64,000 bases of DNA from Caenorhabditis elegans (GCF_000002985.6 NC_003284.9:1240001-1304000); one strand, 5' to 3'. Counted from the first letter of the stretch, positions 36,989-49,719 are shown. Notes: generated by a model not told the origin, from the letters alone. Numbers and translations: made by a program.

Positions 36989-38763
36989 AAATTGATCGAA
37001 GACTGGTTTGGAGTTTCTGGTACAGCAACTACATAAATTACCTTTTATTTCAAATTAGATAACATTTCTTATTTCAAATCGACGGCAAAAGTTTCAGATA
37101 AACTTTTGAGACACACAAAATAACTTTTTTACTAATTTCAACGTGTTTTTTTTTTCATAAAAGCAGAAGCTTCATAGTAAAAAAATTAAGTAACTTAATC
37201 CATTTGAGTGCATGAGAAAGTTATGTCTCTGGCAACACTCTGAATATGACAGAGAAGGCTTTGTTTGCAATTGGCATAAAACAAGTATGTGGTTTTACGC
37301 GTTTTTCTTTTTCTCATTGGTCAAATGACTCAGCTGCTTCTTCCATTCTCTGAAAATCAAATCTTTTTGCTCTTTGCCCTCTTTTGTTGAACCATGGATT
37401 AAAAAGTGTGCTGTGTGAACTTTTACTTTTGAGACAGGGAAACTTTTTTTTCAAAGATTTTTGGCCGGGTAATGTTTTTGCAGAATTTGGAATAGGACTA
37501 ACTTTTTCCAAATCTTTTTTTCCAATACATATAATTGAAACAGGATATATACATTTTTTTTCTTCAAATAAAATCATGGTACATTTACCATTAACTATTT
37601 TAGTAAATGTAAAACTATTGGAGTAAATTGCAAACTAGGAAGTAATTTTTGCAGATTGTTAAATTTATATCTCCAGACAAATTTTAGTTATGCTTAATCC
37701 GCCTATGATTTTTCCCATGCACAAGTAATTTACAAAACCTTTTTTTTAAGTTGAAAATTCAAAAGTATTTTTGTTTAGGCCACAATCTGCAACAAAGCTT
37801 CCAGCCAGCTTCTCCCACCCATTTACTACAACTTTCCCACATGCAACTTTCCAGAAAAAACCTATCAAAAACTGCACAAAGTGAAGCCAATCATGCGGGA
37901 AATTCATTTTTTTTTCCTTATTCTTGAATATCTAAACAATAAACTTCCACGTCAACTTTCATAATAAAATCCATTTAGTCGAAGAATTCTCAAGGTTCAT
38001 TAGTCCGGAAAACTCGGCAAGAATTCCATAACTAGATTCACTTCTCTGACAATGCCAATTAATTCCGCACATGTCTTAATTGGAATGAGTAAGTGCAGTC
38101 GGTTTTGCAACTGGACCAAACTAGATTAGAATTTTTGTTTTTGGTTTTTTGTGAAAAAAGTTAGGACTAATTTTTTTCAAAAACCCCGTTATTCTAACAC
38201 AGGGTTCTTTTATCTTTTTGCTATATTAAATGAGAAGCACAAGGTTCTCAGGTAGGCAGGTATTTTTCTGCCTATTCCTATTTTGCATAGGTACATTTTT
38301 CTGCCTTTAAATGCCAAAAATACATATCTTGTTCATCCCAATGATCTTACAGTTTAGCTCATTAAACATCAGCTGAGAAAATATAGTGGCTTTAGTGGTT
38401 ATTGCAACGTAGCCATATTGTATAAATCCAGCATTACTCGTACACAAATTTAAACAAACATGGTGCCAAGCTTCTGATGTGTTAAATACCTTCTAGAATC
38501 CTACCTGCCTTCTACACTTTCAATTTGCACTGGTTATTTAAATTCCCCCAACTTAGATTGGTAATTTGCAAATGATCACTTTTTGTTGTTCATAATATGA
38601 ACTCGGATTATTTATCTGTCTTTTTTTTTCATTCACCCTGATCAGGTTCATTTGTGCACCAGATTGGTAGTTTTAGTTTGGCCGGGTTTATTCCTTTTTT
38701 TTGATACTTGAAAACAAATTCACAACACAAATATTTGAAAAGGCTTGAATTATTTTTCTAAAC

Positions 38764-38872
38764 TTGGTCAGTGCGAATTGTGCACATGGTCAGTGCAAAT
38801 TGTGCACATGGTCAGTGCAAATTGTGCACATGGTCAGTGCAAATTGTGCACATGGACAGTGCAAATTCTGAA
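38764..38872 (-). repeat. TGGTCAGTGCAAATTGTGCACA tandem array
   Basis: Five copies of a 22-base unit, the last two slightly changed (GGACAGTGC). The unit contains TTGTGCACA, itself part-palindromic. Confidence 0.85.
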
Positions 38873-39055
38873 ATGCAAAGTTCCCAATAGTCGGAACACT
38901 TATTTTATAATTATTATATTTTAACTCCGAATTGTACAAATTCTATTAGAACTGCAACAGAAAATCATGGTCTTACCAAGTTTTCATGCTAATTTTTGAT
39001 TTCTTTTTTCCTTTTCAAAGTTTACCAAAAAATATAGAAAATCAGTGCAAACTAT

Positions 39056-39118
39056 TCATTTGGTCAGTGCAAACTATCCAGGTAGTCAGTGCAATTCCTC
39101 CAATTTGTCAGTGCAAAT
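39056..39118 (-). repeat. TTGGTCAGTGCAA motif trio
   Basis: Three copies of (T/A)(G/T)(G/T)TCAGTGCAA occur at spacings of about 20 bases, in the same orientation as the neighbouring array. Confidence 0.75.
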
Positions 39119-39742
39119 AGCTACCAATACGCTGACATTTTTATTTTCCCAGTTTTAGTAATCCCTACAGTTAAGCCCAATTTACGTCACACTGAAACGA
39201 GGTTCCAAAAACCACGTTGTACACACTTCGATCTTGTGAAAGGGAATAAATAAAGATTATCCAAGATAAACAACTCTTTAATCCATTTCTCCGCGAGCCA
39301 CGTGTTTGTACAACGTCCAGTACTCAAAATTCCAGGGGAACAAGATTTCTTGACCATTGGCAGGAGATTGATGAAATGTTAATCTTCTCCCTAATCATAG
39401 TTCTAAGTACTCTAAGTTTCTGAAAACATTTTTTTGAAGATTTTCGTAAGATTAATTAATTGCTTGACAATAATTTTTTTCAACTTTCGTTCAACACAGT
39501 TAAATTCTATACCTAACTAGGTGTAGGAAGCATACGTACCAAAACCTTTATTTCAACATCCGATATTTTCCGGGTTTGCCCGGAACTATACGTATTTTGG
39601 TCAAAACTTTACAGAAACAAAAAATATATTATCCATGTTCTTAGATTTCCTATATTCCCAGTAAAGCACAATATTTTCAGTAGAATGTTGTGTTCGGAAT
39701 ATACTATTTTTTGTCGTACTTTTTCTAATAGAAATTTTTTTC

Positions 39743-39839
39743 AAGTAATTCTAAAAGTTATCCGCTCACTATCAGTTGTGGAATTTTGCTGAAAAAAATT
39801 CCACAACTGATAGGGAGCGGATAACTTTTAGAATTACTT
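39743..39839. repeat. Near-perfect 43-base-arm hairpin
   Basis: The left arm begins AAGTAATTCTAAAAGTTATC and the right arm is its inverse complement, with a single mismatch about 26 bases in. A loop of roughly 10 bases (TGCTGAAAA) separates the arms. Such low divergence suggests a recent origin or selection on the pairing. Confidence 0.9.
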
Positions 39840-40489
39840 GCTTATTAAAAATTTCCTTTACGGTGAAAGTTGGAATTTGAGCTTCAAAAATGTCTGCCTG
39901 CCTGTCTTCAGGATTACTCACGCCTACACGCCTATACGCCTTTCACCACTCAGCTCATTTTTAAACCACTGTAAACGAAAATAAAATACAGAAAGTAAGA
40001 AAAAACCTTAATTGACAACCCCTTCCCCAGTTTTTTTCTTAATGTTTTCCAATCGACGATACCTCCGTGTTTTGTTCACCTCAGTTCACCCAGTTATGAA
40101 TAAAACAGGCTTCGGAACAAAAAAGGGGATAGATTGGATATGATATGGCTCAGGGGAGCACACTCATACCCCCACCCTTTTATTTTCCCTTATTCTTCCC
40201 CCCCCCCCTCCTATGACTTAGAACATTGTAAGTCTTCGTTTCCCAGACGAATAGAAAGAAAAAAGAGTCTTTTCAGTAGTGCTAATATTTCTTGATTCTT
40301 CGGTTTTTAGAACTTTTGGCAGTTGATACTCAATGCGAAAAAATATTTTTGAGAAATCACCAAAATAATTTTGAAAATAAAATTTGAATTCCCGCCAAAT
40401 ACATTTTTGATTATTTGAACAATATCTCATCTATGTCTTACAGTAATACTGTTTTTTCATCAAAAATAGGAAACCAGTGCAACCTACCC

Positions 40490-40555
40490 ATTTTGGTCAG
40501 AGCAAGCTATCCATTTGGTCAGTGCAAGCTATCCATTTGGTCAGTGCAAGCTATC
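40490..40555 (-). repeat. TTTGGTCAGTGCAAGCTATCC tandem trio
   Basis: Three copies of a 22-base unit, the first with GAGC in place of GTGC. Confidence 0.85.
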
Positions 40556-43500
40556 CGTGAAAAAAAATTAAAAAAAAACAGCCAAGATTTAGGAGAGATT
40601 TATTTTGAAAAATGATGAAATTATACTTAAATTTGAAAAAAAAACTAATCAGCTACAAAGTCCTTCCAATTTTTCTGGGTTAAATTTTTTGTTTTTTGAA
40701 TACAAAATTTGTTCTACCAGTGGGTTTTATAAATTTTTCTTGAAATTTGAAATTCGAATAAAATTTTTCCCATCCAAAAATCTCTCCATTTCCTCATGTT
40801 TTCATTATTCGTATTGAGCGTATTAATGTGTGCATTAACACGTTCCATAGTGCCCAGATGTTCTGATTGATTGACTTGGGGGTTTCATTCTTTTTCCCTG
40901 TTGTGCTTTATATTGAGATTTGAAAATGTATATTTTTAGTGAGATTTGCCTTTTTTTGAAATTATTTGGCCGACATTTTGGCAATTGTTTTTATAGATGA
41001 ATTTTATTGGAAAATGTAAATTTGAGCGGCCCTTTTTAGTATTGATTGATTTATAATTTTCAAAATGTTTAAAATATTGGTTTTTTTTTGAAAAAATTAC
41101 TTTATATATAGGTTGTTATTCAAAATTTTAGAAACCGTTAATTTTTTTTGGTAATTTTTGTAATTTTATTTTTGGAAACTCACAGTAAAATTTTTTAAAA
41201 AATTTGAAAAAAAATCTTGCTCTCTAAATTTCTTAAACAATGGAAAAATATTATCTGAGCTTTTTTTTTTTGATTAAAAATATTTTGAAAATATAGGTGT
41301 TTTTAGTTTTAAAATATTTTTACAAAAATTTAAACAAAATAAAAAAAAAACTGTTCTAAAAAAATTTAAAAAATTTAAAAAATTTAAAAAAATAGGTTGA
41401 AAAATGTCTCGAATGCAAATTTCTTGATTTTTGGCGTTTCCATGTTCTAATTTGACATTTGGACTTTTGTTTGGAAATAAAATTAGATTAGTGACAAATT
41501 CGTGTGGTGTTTTCTTTTTTCTACCACCCTTCCCTCCGAATTTGAACTGTGACACATTTTTTTTTGGGACGGAAACTAGTTTTTTGTTATTTTTGTAGGT
41601 CACACATATGTATCATAATAAAAAAGTTTAGATCAGGTGTTGAAATGTTGTTTTCAGAGAGGAATTTGAACTATTTCCGACATGAAGATATTTTTTTCAA
41701 AAATTCATTTTTTATTGAATATATATATAAGTTTCGAAAAAATAAAATTAAAACTTTTTTTTGCAATAAAAATGTGGCATAAACTCCCAAATTCATTTGA
41801 AAATAATTTTTGAAATTAAATTTTTTATTGACAATTTCAAGCTTTGGGCTTTAATTTTCATCCTCCGTCCCTATTTATTTTCTTTTTGAAATTGTTATTC
41901 GCAAATTTTTTAAAATCAAGATAAAAATTTTTAGATTTTGTTTTTTTTTTCTTTTTCATATCTATTCTCTTCCGACAATTTCGAATTTTTTTAAACTGAA
42001 ATAATTATTTTTAAGCCGAATTTTTTTTGTTGATTTTATAGCATTTTAAAAATTTCTAAAAACTTTCATATTCTTCCCTTTTTTCCTGCTCCAATTCCGA
42101 AATACATTTATTATCCACCCTCAACTCCCCATACACTGAAAAAAAACCGCTAGACACAACTTTTTCAGTCAAGAAAAAAAAAAGATAGAGCCATTTGTCA
42201 AATGGGCTCATTAAACTCCGTTATCACTCGTGTTTTCAACCGTGTTCTCCGTGCTCTTCACTTTTTCAAAAAAAATTGACACATTGGAACAGCGGGGCAG
42301 AAGATTTAAAAAAGTTCAGCTTCTGAGACCCCCCCCCCCCCCCTTCCTCTTTCTGAAATTTATAGTTATTTACACAGAAGCAACTGAACTAGTTTTTCTT
42401 TAAACATTTTTTTTTGAATATTATTTTGTTTTTATGGAGAAATCCTACATAAGGGAAAATATTTTTTTCAAAAATTGAATTTGAAAAAAAAATACTTTTT
42501 GTTTTTGTGTTTTTTCAGCACTTTTTATCAAATTTTAATTGTTAGTTTGATTTTCTAAACAACCAGATTTCACTAAAATAACTGAAATTTAACCCAGTTC
42601 TGTAGTACTTTAAAGGTATAGTTTTGTGAATTTTCTGACAAAACAAAACTATTTTTATAATTTTTTTAAAATTTTCTTAGTCAAAAAACTCTTGATTTTG
42701 AATTAGTTAAAGTATCGACTTGAAATTTTTTTCAACTACTCCGTTATTAATTTTTGATGATTTGTTGAAAATATCCTCATACAAACTTTATAAAATTAAA
42801 ACAGAATTTAAATTCTGAAATTGCATTTTTAATTTTCTCAAAACCTGCTTTATCAGTTTATTTTTTCCTTTCCAAAAATTATTCTGAAAGTATAACCCAT
42901 GATGCTCGTTTTTAAGACTTCTAGTTCACCTTGCCGCCCCTATCATTTTACGTGACACTTTTTAAAGCCCACTTTCAAAACAAACGAGGTACACTGCCAT
43001 TTTGTTTTTTTTTCAAGTTTTGTTTTCTATTTGAACCCGGACATTTTATGTGAATTCCTAGAATTTCTAGGTGTCCCAATTTCTAAACGTTTTGAAATTG
43101 AGTGCTTTCGAGTATTTTTCTTCCAAATTTCAATTTTTTTCAAATTTTGGCAAAGGATACTGTATACCTAAAGTCATTCTTTTTCGATGAAATTTTTTTT
43201 AATGGACAAAATACATCTAGTACTTTTTTTTTTTGAAAATTTACCAAAAGTGTAGTGGTATTCTAAAAAATAATTTTATTAGCTTTGGCTTTTTCTAAAA
43301 ATTTTTGGTTTCTTCGTAAGTTTTGTTTTACATTTTTGCATCTGCCAACTAGACTTCTCCAAAACAAATTTCTGCACACCGCTGCCTAAAAAAGCCCTAA
43401 CAAGCCCAAAATTCCAGACAAAATCTGAAAACAAATTTTTAGAATTTCTCGAAAAAGTTGCACTTTCTTTTATCCCTTCATCGCTCATTACCCTCATTTT

Positions 43501-44984
43501 TCAACTTGACGGGTTATGTGCACCGCTGTTCGTTTGTCACTGCTGGTTAATAAAATTGTCACGTATGTTTTGAAACATTTGTTTTTTTGCAGTGTGGCCA
43601 GAGATTCTTTGAGTTTTGGAGTTTAGGATTTTTTGTGAAAATTTTGAATTAAAAATTCTTGGAAAGTTTTTCATTTTAAAAATTTTGAAACTTTGCTAAC
43701 TATTCGAAAAGTTTCCCGGAAAAACTCCAAAAATAATTATCTATCTGAATTTTTGAGGCAACAACTTTTCAAAGTTCCCAACAAAAACTCCGAAAACTAC
43801 ACCAAAAATATTCCGGAATCTCAGATTAAATATCTGAAATTGAATTTTAAATTCTCGCCAACACCCGGTATCTATCGAGTTTGGTTACAAATTTCAGGTC
43901 CCGTTATGTGTCGGTCGCACTTTTTTTGTTAATATACAAACGGGTGACACCGGTCTTGAACCAATCTCACTGTAAACAGCAAATCTGTCCCGGTAGGTGT
44001 CGGTTGCCGATTTGAATCTGAATGTATACAAATGTGCAAATTTTGTTATAAACTACTAGTCTAGGTAGATGTCGGCCGCAGATATTATTAAGCAGTGTAA
44101 GCAGCAGACATACACCGAGTTTAATAAAATTACCAGTTCAGTTTAAAATTGTAGAGACTCTTAGATGTCGGGCGCAATATTTTAGTTTCGGCCGGCATCC
44201 GTGCAGAGCTGTTTTGGCAATTGCCGATGTTACCGATCGCTGGAATATCACTGCGAGCACCCCTGGTCAAGCAACAGCTACCTTGACGATTTCTGACCTT
44301 TCGGAATTTTGAACTAAACCCCTCTAAACTTCCAAAGATCTCAACTTGTACATCCCACGCAGCCTAAACTTTTCATGCATACTTTACGTTAAAGTCAACC
44401 CAACAAAAAAGCGGTTTTCCCCATTTTTTTCGTCCGCTCAAGATAACGCATTAAATGGAGCATTTTTCTCGTTGAAAGGGTGCCGGGGAAGAAAGTTTAC
44501 GCATCATTGGATGGTATGCATTAAGAGAAGAGGGGGACCCTACTTTACATTAATTGCTCACTTGTTGGTTTTTTACCACCTTTCTCTACGACCAGCCTAC
44601 ATTTATTTTGCGTCTGATGCTCTTTAACATTCTGTTGTTATTTTGGAAGAATTGATTGGCTTTTGGTTACCTAGCCAACTAAGTTTTTTACAGTTGCCGA
44701 GCCAGGTTGGCTAGCAATTAAAAATCTGGTTTTTGATGAAGGAGATCATGGCCAATCTGAATGTTAAATTATCGACGTTTTTCCGAATTTGGTTTTTATG
44801 AAAAAATTTTACATTTCGCTAACGTATGCTCTCCCCAAACTAGAAGCCGACCTGGTAGATAAAAATGTAAATTTTCATAACGTGAGCCATAAATAAAAAA
44901 CAGTCACGGTTACGTTTCAACAGTTTTGGTCGGTTATGTATCGTCCTGTGCACACAAGATGTCTTATCTATACTTTGATCGGCA

Positions 44985-45080
44985 GTGGCTGCAAAACCAC
45001 GCAGGCGACGCCTACATACCACGCAGGCAGCCAACGTTCAGCCACGCGCGGGTTTCCTAGGCCAATGGCTGCGTACTCCT
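44985..45080. repeat. CACGCAGGC-word repeat, copy 1
   Basis: CCACGCAGGCGACGCCTACA and CCACGCAGGCAGCCAACG follow a fragment of the composite repeat end (44935-44985). Similar words are dense at 45785-45915. Confidence 0.6.
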
Positions 45081-45208
45081 CTCGGACAACCTTTTCTTTT
45101 AATTTTTTTTCCCAATTTAATTGATTTACCTGTCTTTTTTCTTGCGAAAAGCACTTTAATGTTTGTTTCCATGTCTTTTTGAAACTAAATATATATTTTC
45201 AGCTAAAT

Positions 45209-45357
45209 ATGTCAACCCCAGCCCGTAAACCCAGAAAGGAAACCGAAAACTGTAAGTTGTGAAATCCCCGGATTTAGCTACAATAGTTTATTTTTCAGAC
45301 AATTCCTCCAGAGCTCCTTCACACCTTCAGTGTCAGCTCGAAGTCTTTGAGTGCTGA
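45209..45357 (+). other. Candidate short spliced transcription unit, 33 codons
   Basis: An ATG lies 6 bases after a perfect TATATTTTCAG acceptor, a typical trans-splice position. Exon 45209-45251 reads MSTPARKPRKETEN, then a GTAAGT donor. Exon 2 begins at 45299 after TTTTTCAG and, in phase, stops at 45357. In the next frame exon 2 instead reads TIPPELLHTFSVSSKSLSAD, which looks more protein-like and runs to another donor near 45399, followed by an acceptor near 45446. A one-base disruption between exons 1 and 2 would explain this, so it may be a decayed gene. An AATAAA is at about 45697. Confidence 0.3.
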
Positions 45358-45784
45358 TTTTGGAGACGTTTTCTCCCGACAGGTGGATCAAAAACTGTAA
45401 GCACCGTATTTTCTATTTGTATTTCCAAAAATCAATAATTTTTCAGTTTGAACGCAAAAACATGAGCAAGGAAAAGGAAACTTCATCACACTGATCACTG
45501 GGACGAAAACAACTGGCTAAAGACTTAAATTTTTTCAACCTTTTTTTTTTGTTATTTTTGAGATTTTCGTTGTTAGAATTTTGTACTTATTTTTCGATTT
45601 TTTTCTGTTAGATTTTGTTCGGAATTTCATCACAATTAGTCAGATTTTCTGTAAATTTCGTGACTTTTTTGGTAATTTTTGTTTTTTTAGTTTATAAATA
45701 AACAATATTTTTGAGAAACAATCGTAATTTGCGTTTTATATGGTTAAACGGTAGGAAGGGGAAGGAGCGGGCTGCGAACTGCCA

Positions 45785-45915
45785 TTGCTGCAAGACCACG
45801 CAGGCGTCGCCTCCAAACCACGCAGGCAACGCGTTGAAACCACGCAGGGACTGGCATTCTTGAGCGTGGTTTGTAGGCGTTGCCTGCGTGGTTTGGAGCG
45901 GTGCCTGCGTGGTTC
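45785..45915. repeat. CACGCAGGC/GCCTGCGTGG inverted repeat
   Basis: Three CCACGCAGG words on the plus strand (45797-45850) are followed by two GCCTGCGTGG words (45888-45915), so the halves can pair. Linkers such as GGCGTCGCCTCCAAA and TTTGTAGGCGTTGCC also pair. Confidence 0.65.
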
Positions 45916-45924
45916 GATTTATCT

Positions 45925-46260
45925 GAGTAGTTTGAAGTTTACATTTGAATTTTTAAACGGAAAAATTTTTGGGTTCAATTTTGTAAAAATGCAACCGAAA
46001 TCGTTCGAGTTTGGCTGCCAATCGAATTTCACATTCTTTCAAACTTTAAAAACTGGTGTGTGATCCTGTGAACCCAAGATGTCTTATCTATACTCTGATC
46101 TAAGCGGCTTGTCTAACTGTACATTATGACTCAAACTCTTCCCGCTTGCTCTGTTGCCCCCCTCCCCTCCTATTCTTTTATGGGTAGGAGGTTATAGTGA
46201 ATGATAGTAATTATAGTCCCAATACCTAGCCACTGTCTAGGTTCTTTTGTATTCAATCCC
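45925..46260 (+). repeat. Composite dispersed repeat, copy 3 (single unit)
   Basis: TTGAAGTTTACATTTGAATT, GGTTCAATTTTGTAAAAATG and GATCCTGTGAACCCAAGATG match copy 2 in order. A single unit then follows (about 46090-46260, CTGATCTAAGCGGCTTG to CCTAGCCACTG). The foldback half and the second unit are missing. Confidence 0.7.
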
Positions 46261-46377
46261 CGTATTATCCAGGTTTATTTCAATTTTTTCTTCTTATCAC
46301 AAGCTTAAAAGCTTGAACTAGCTCAGTATATTCGACTGAAGTCACTATTTTCCAGATCAGCACTTGCTCCTGAATTC

Positions 46378-46777
46378 TAAAGGCGGAGTAGCGCCAGTGG
46401 GGATTTTGTCTAAATGCACTTATAATAATCCAAAACAACCGAATATCACAATAAAACAATCCAAAAAATTTTGGATTTTTCATAATTTCCGGTCAAAGTT
46501 TTGGCACATTGCCAAAATTTTGAAAAATACGAGCTTTTGAGGAAATTTAAAGAAATGTCGCATGTTTCGACCCCTACAATGTTTTAATACAGATAATTTA
46601 AACAAAATTAAAACATAAAAAATGTCGAAAAAAAAAAACGGAGTAATTGCCACTCTTTGACAGTAAATAAAAAATTTGTAAAATTTTTTTGAAACGTTTT
46701 ATTGTAATATTCGGTCATTTTTGGGACCAAAGGAGTGGTTTTTAACAATTTTCCCACTGGCGCTACTCCACCTTTAA
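46378..46777. mobile_element. TIR element with AAAGGCGGAGTAGCGCCAGTGGG ends
   Basis: The left end AAAGGCGGAGTAGCGCCAGT and right end ACTGGCGCTACTCCACCTTT are inverse complements with one mismatch. There is no coding capacity. A diverged copy is at 154-522, and fragments of the end are near 770-795, 13891-13912, 16685-16697 and 19680-19700. Confidence 0.8.
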
Positions 46778-48338
46778 AATACAAAAAAACACTCTGAATT
46801 ATTCGATTTACCAGTCGCACAGCTTTGTTTCAATTTGTCAGTTTGTGATTTTAATGTCAGATTGTCATCTGAACAATTAAATAGGTTTCTTCATCGGCAC
46901 GCCAATTTGGGGTTGCATAGCCAAATCAACTATAGATCGCTGAACCTGACAGTGAACATTTTTGGTGTTTTAAATGTCAAATTCTCTAAAAAGAAACAAT
47001 TTATCTTTCTGTATTTTATCATTTTTCGTTTTTGTTCTTCTTCCTCTTCACAAGATATATTTTATTTTTTGTGCAAAAAATATTAACCCCCCCCCCCCTC
47101 TCGTCTTATATGGTCGTTCGAAACACAAGCCGTTTACCCGAACCCTTCAGACACCCCGCCTTTTCATTCACATCTATGAATTTATTTTCAGCTCATTATC
47201 TATGAATTGGGGCTCTGTGTTAGCTCACTTTCACAGAAGGAAGCCAAGAAGTTTGTGAGGTTGGAACGAGGCTTGATCAACTGCTTTTTGATCTACTTTT
47301 ATAGAAATTTTGGGGGAAATATTAGAATTTGGAATTTTTTTGGCATTTCGGTAGTTTGACATGATGTCGAGTTTTGTGGTGTTTCCAAATTATGAATTTT
47401 GAAAATATTTGGAATATTTCAAAAATCTAGGTACTTGGGTTCCTGCTAATGGGACAGTATTCAGAGAATTTTTACAATTTTTTCAAATAACCTGGCAAGT
47501 AGCCAACCAAGTGAACATATTTTTTTTAATTGCCTAATTTTTTGAACTTTGTCTTTTTTTTTACCATTTTGCAACTTTTTTGAATAGTTATGGTTTTGGT
47601 ATACAATATATACAATAAGTTACAAATTGTAGGTAATTTTTTTTTTCAATTTTTACAATTTGAAAATTTGGCATTTTACAAAATCCTGTATTCATATAGT
47701 TTCGAATTTTTAAAGCTGATATTTTTTGGCAAATTGTCCGTAACGGGCATTTTTGCATTTTTCTGGACCTTAAAACTTTATATAGACAATTTTGAAATTC
47801 CAAATATTTTTTGATAGTCGGCAATTTTTAAAATAAATGACAGGTTTTTGGTCATTTGGTTAACAGTAGTTGAGCAGGCAAACCCACGCAAACAGCATTT
47901 TTAACTTTCAATTAAATTCTCATTTCTATTATCCAAATTCCAACGTCTAGAAATAGTTGAATAGTATTTAATAGCATATCCTCTCATTTTTCCAATGACG
48001 CGATTATTTTTTGCTTACTGGAAACAGCGAAAGGGAGTGAAAACTTAATGGGTTCGAAGACTGAATACTCACATTCATTGTGCTACTGATGAACAATTTG
48101 TTGTTTTTTTCGCTGTGGGTTTGGAGCAGTTCTTTGGAAGAAAATCGGTTCTCTGAATTTTGGAGCTCGATTGGCTCTCAGTTTGATAGTGTCTAGTCTC
48201 TCAAAATCGATATTATTGAATTTAAGGAAATTGTCCTAGCCTAATTATTGATGGACTTTCATTTTGTCCCTGTAAGCTTTTGCCAAGTTTTGTAGTTTAG
48301 TAGATTTTGAGCGTTTTAACAGTTTTCTCGTTTTCTAG

Positions 48339-48447
48339 GTTTGAGAATGAAAATTCAGTCATTAAGATATTGTCTGCCAAAGCTGAGTTCTACTTTATTA
48401 TCCTGAAACAAGGGGATCCTAAAGCAGACGAGTTCACTGTACATATT
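48339..48447 (+). CDS. Isolated candidate exon, gene unknown
   Basis: Between a TTTTCTAG acceptor and a GTTAGT donor, one frame is open for 36 codons (FENENSVIKILSAKAEFYFI, then ILKQGDPKADEFTVHI), with balanced composition unlike the neighbouring noncoding DNA. No partner exon of matching phase is convincing. A decayed gene fragment is equally likely. Confidence 0.25.
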
Positions 48448-48729
48448 GTTAGTCAATTGGACATTACATGGCATTTTGAAATTTTAGTAATTTTTATTTT
48501 TTTATAGTATAAACTAGGTTTTACAGCAGATGGCTCCTGCTACAGAATGCCCATTTGACTGTTAATCTCCGTGAAGGCTAGCGACTAGGCTTTAAAGTCC
48601 GGTATTCAAAATAAGTTTCTTACCTCAGTTGTCATTAAAGTTACTGTTTCATAGTTTTCGTACCAGCTTCCGGTTCCAAATTAACTACAAATTTGGCAAC
48701 GGGCTACCGAGGTGTTTTCTAGACTAAAG

Positions 48730-49004
48730 CTGGCATATTTGACGTCCGGTCGTCCGGTTGACACACCGGACGCACGGCGTCTGGTTTTTGAAATTTGACA
48801 AAATTTTCCGAGGTTAGGTTTTGACGTCGGCCAACATTTTTCCGAGTTTACCCACTCATTATAAAACTATGTGACAAAGTACAGTGAGTGGCCAAACTCG
48901 GAAATTGTCGGCCGCCGTGAAAACCTACCCTCGGAAAATGTTCAAAGTTCTGAAAACCTGGCGCATATTCGTTCGGTCCGGACGCCAGACGCCCGATATG
49001 CCAG
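48730..49004. mobile_element. Foldback element with CTGGCATAT ends
   Basis: The ends CTGGCATAT and ATATGCCAG pair, as do GACGTCCGG/CCGGACG-type blocks. Long inner blocks match: CCGAGGTTAGGTTTTGACG with the complement of CGTGAAAACCTACCCTCGG, and TTCCGAGTTTACCCACTCA with the complement of TGAGTGGCCAAACTCGGAA. The centre is about 30 bases. Confidence 0.75.
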
Positions 49005-49719
49005 TCCTATCCTAGACATATGTGTCGGTTTCTATTATGACTGCTAATACGGTTACAATTGCCGAGCTGCCAACTCAGCTTCTAATTGGCAGGTGAGTTT
49101 CCGGAACCTTGACCTTAATTGACAAATAAAGTTTTGGTCTCTGCAGTTCTACCATTAGTGATTGCCGAGCCAATTCCCGGTTCTTTTTGATCATTCCATC
49201 TTCCTCCGGTGACCTTGATCTTTGTACCAGAAGAAATAAATGAAATAGAGGGAGGCATTCCGAAACAAAAAAAACGAATCTTCTCATTTTTCCCTTTCCC
49301 AGGATCTATTTTCCCATGTTAGGGGTGGGGGGCCCGTGTAAAACAAACGCCGAGGACACTTTGTCTTGCGCGGGTGAAAGGATCCAATTTCTCAACTCAA
49401 CTCATCCTAATGAGCGTTAAATTCCACGTTTTTTTGCGTCTAATATTTCATCACTTTTTCTAACTTTTTTTACTGGTTTTTAAAAAAAATTTTTTGTCGT
49501 GATCGTTGATAATTGTTTTTTCCAACTGGAAACAATATGTCTCACGGCTTTAAAACTAATGTTTTTGTCTAGGCAAATAGATATGATCGCCTTCCTACCT
49601 ACCCCAACTTTTTTCTATTAACTATTTATGTAGGACATTCTATGGTCAGCAAGCTTTAATCCTACATGCCTGCCTATCGTCTCTTATAACCAATAGATTA
49701 ATTCGTTTTGCAAAGAGAA

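Larger units (their letters stand above)
35177..44984. other. 10-kb gene-free region
   Basis: No coding exon chain is visible on either strand. It contains a degenerate GGCTCAGG-type stretch (35566-35636), the second composite repeat (36060-36665), a tandem duplication (36741-36988), motif clusters at 38.8-40.6 kb, a strong hairpin (39743-39839), a C homopolymer at about 42329-42343, long A/T-rich runs, and relics of GTCGGCCGC-type repeats at 43890-44240. Confidence 0.6.

Noticed and set aside
44346..44627. 93-codon plus-strand frame
   Set aside because: No splice signals, irregular composition and no family resemblance; likely chance in a locally GC-richer patch.
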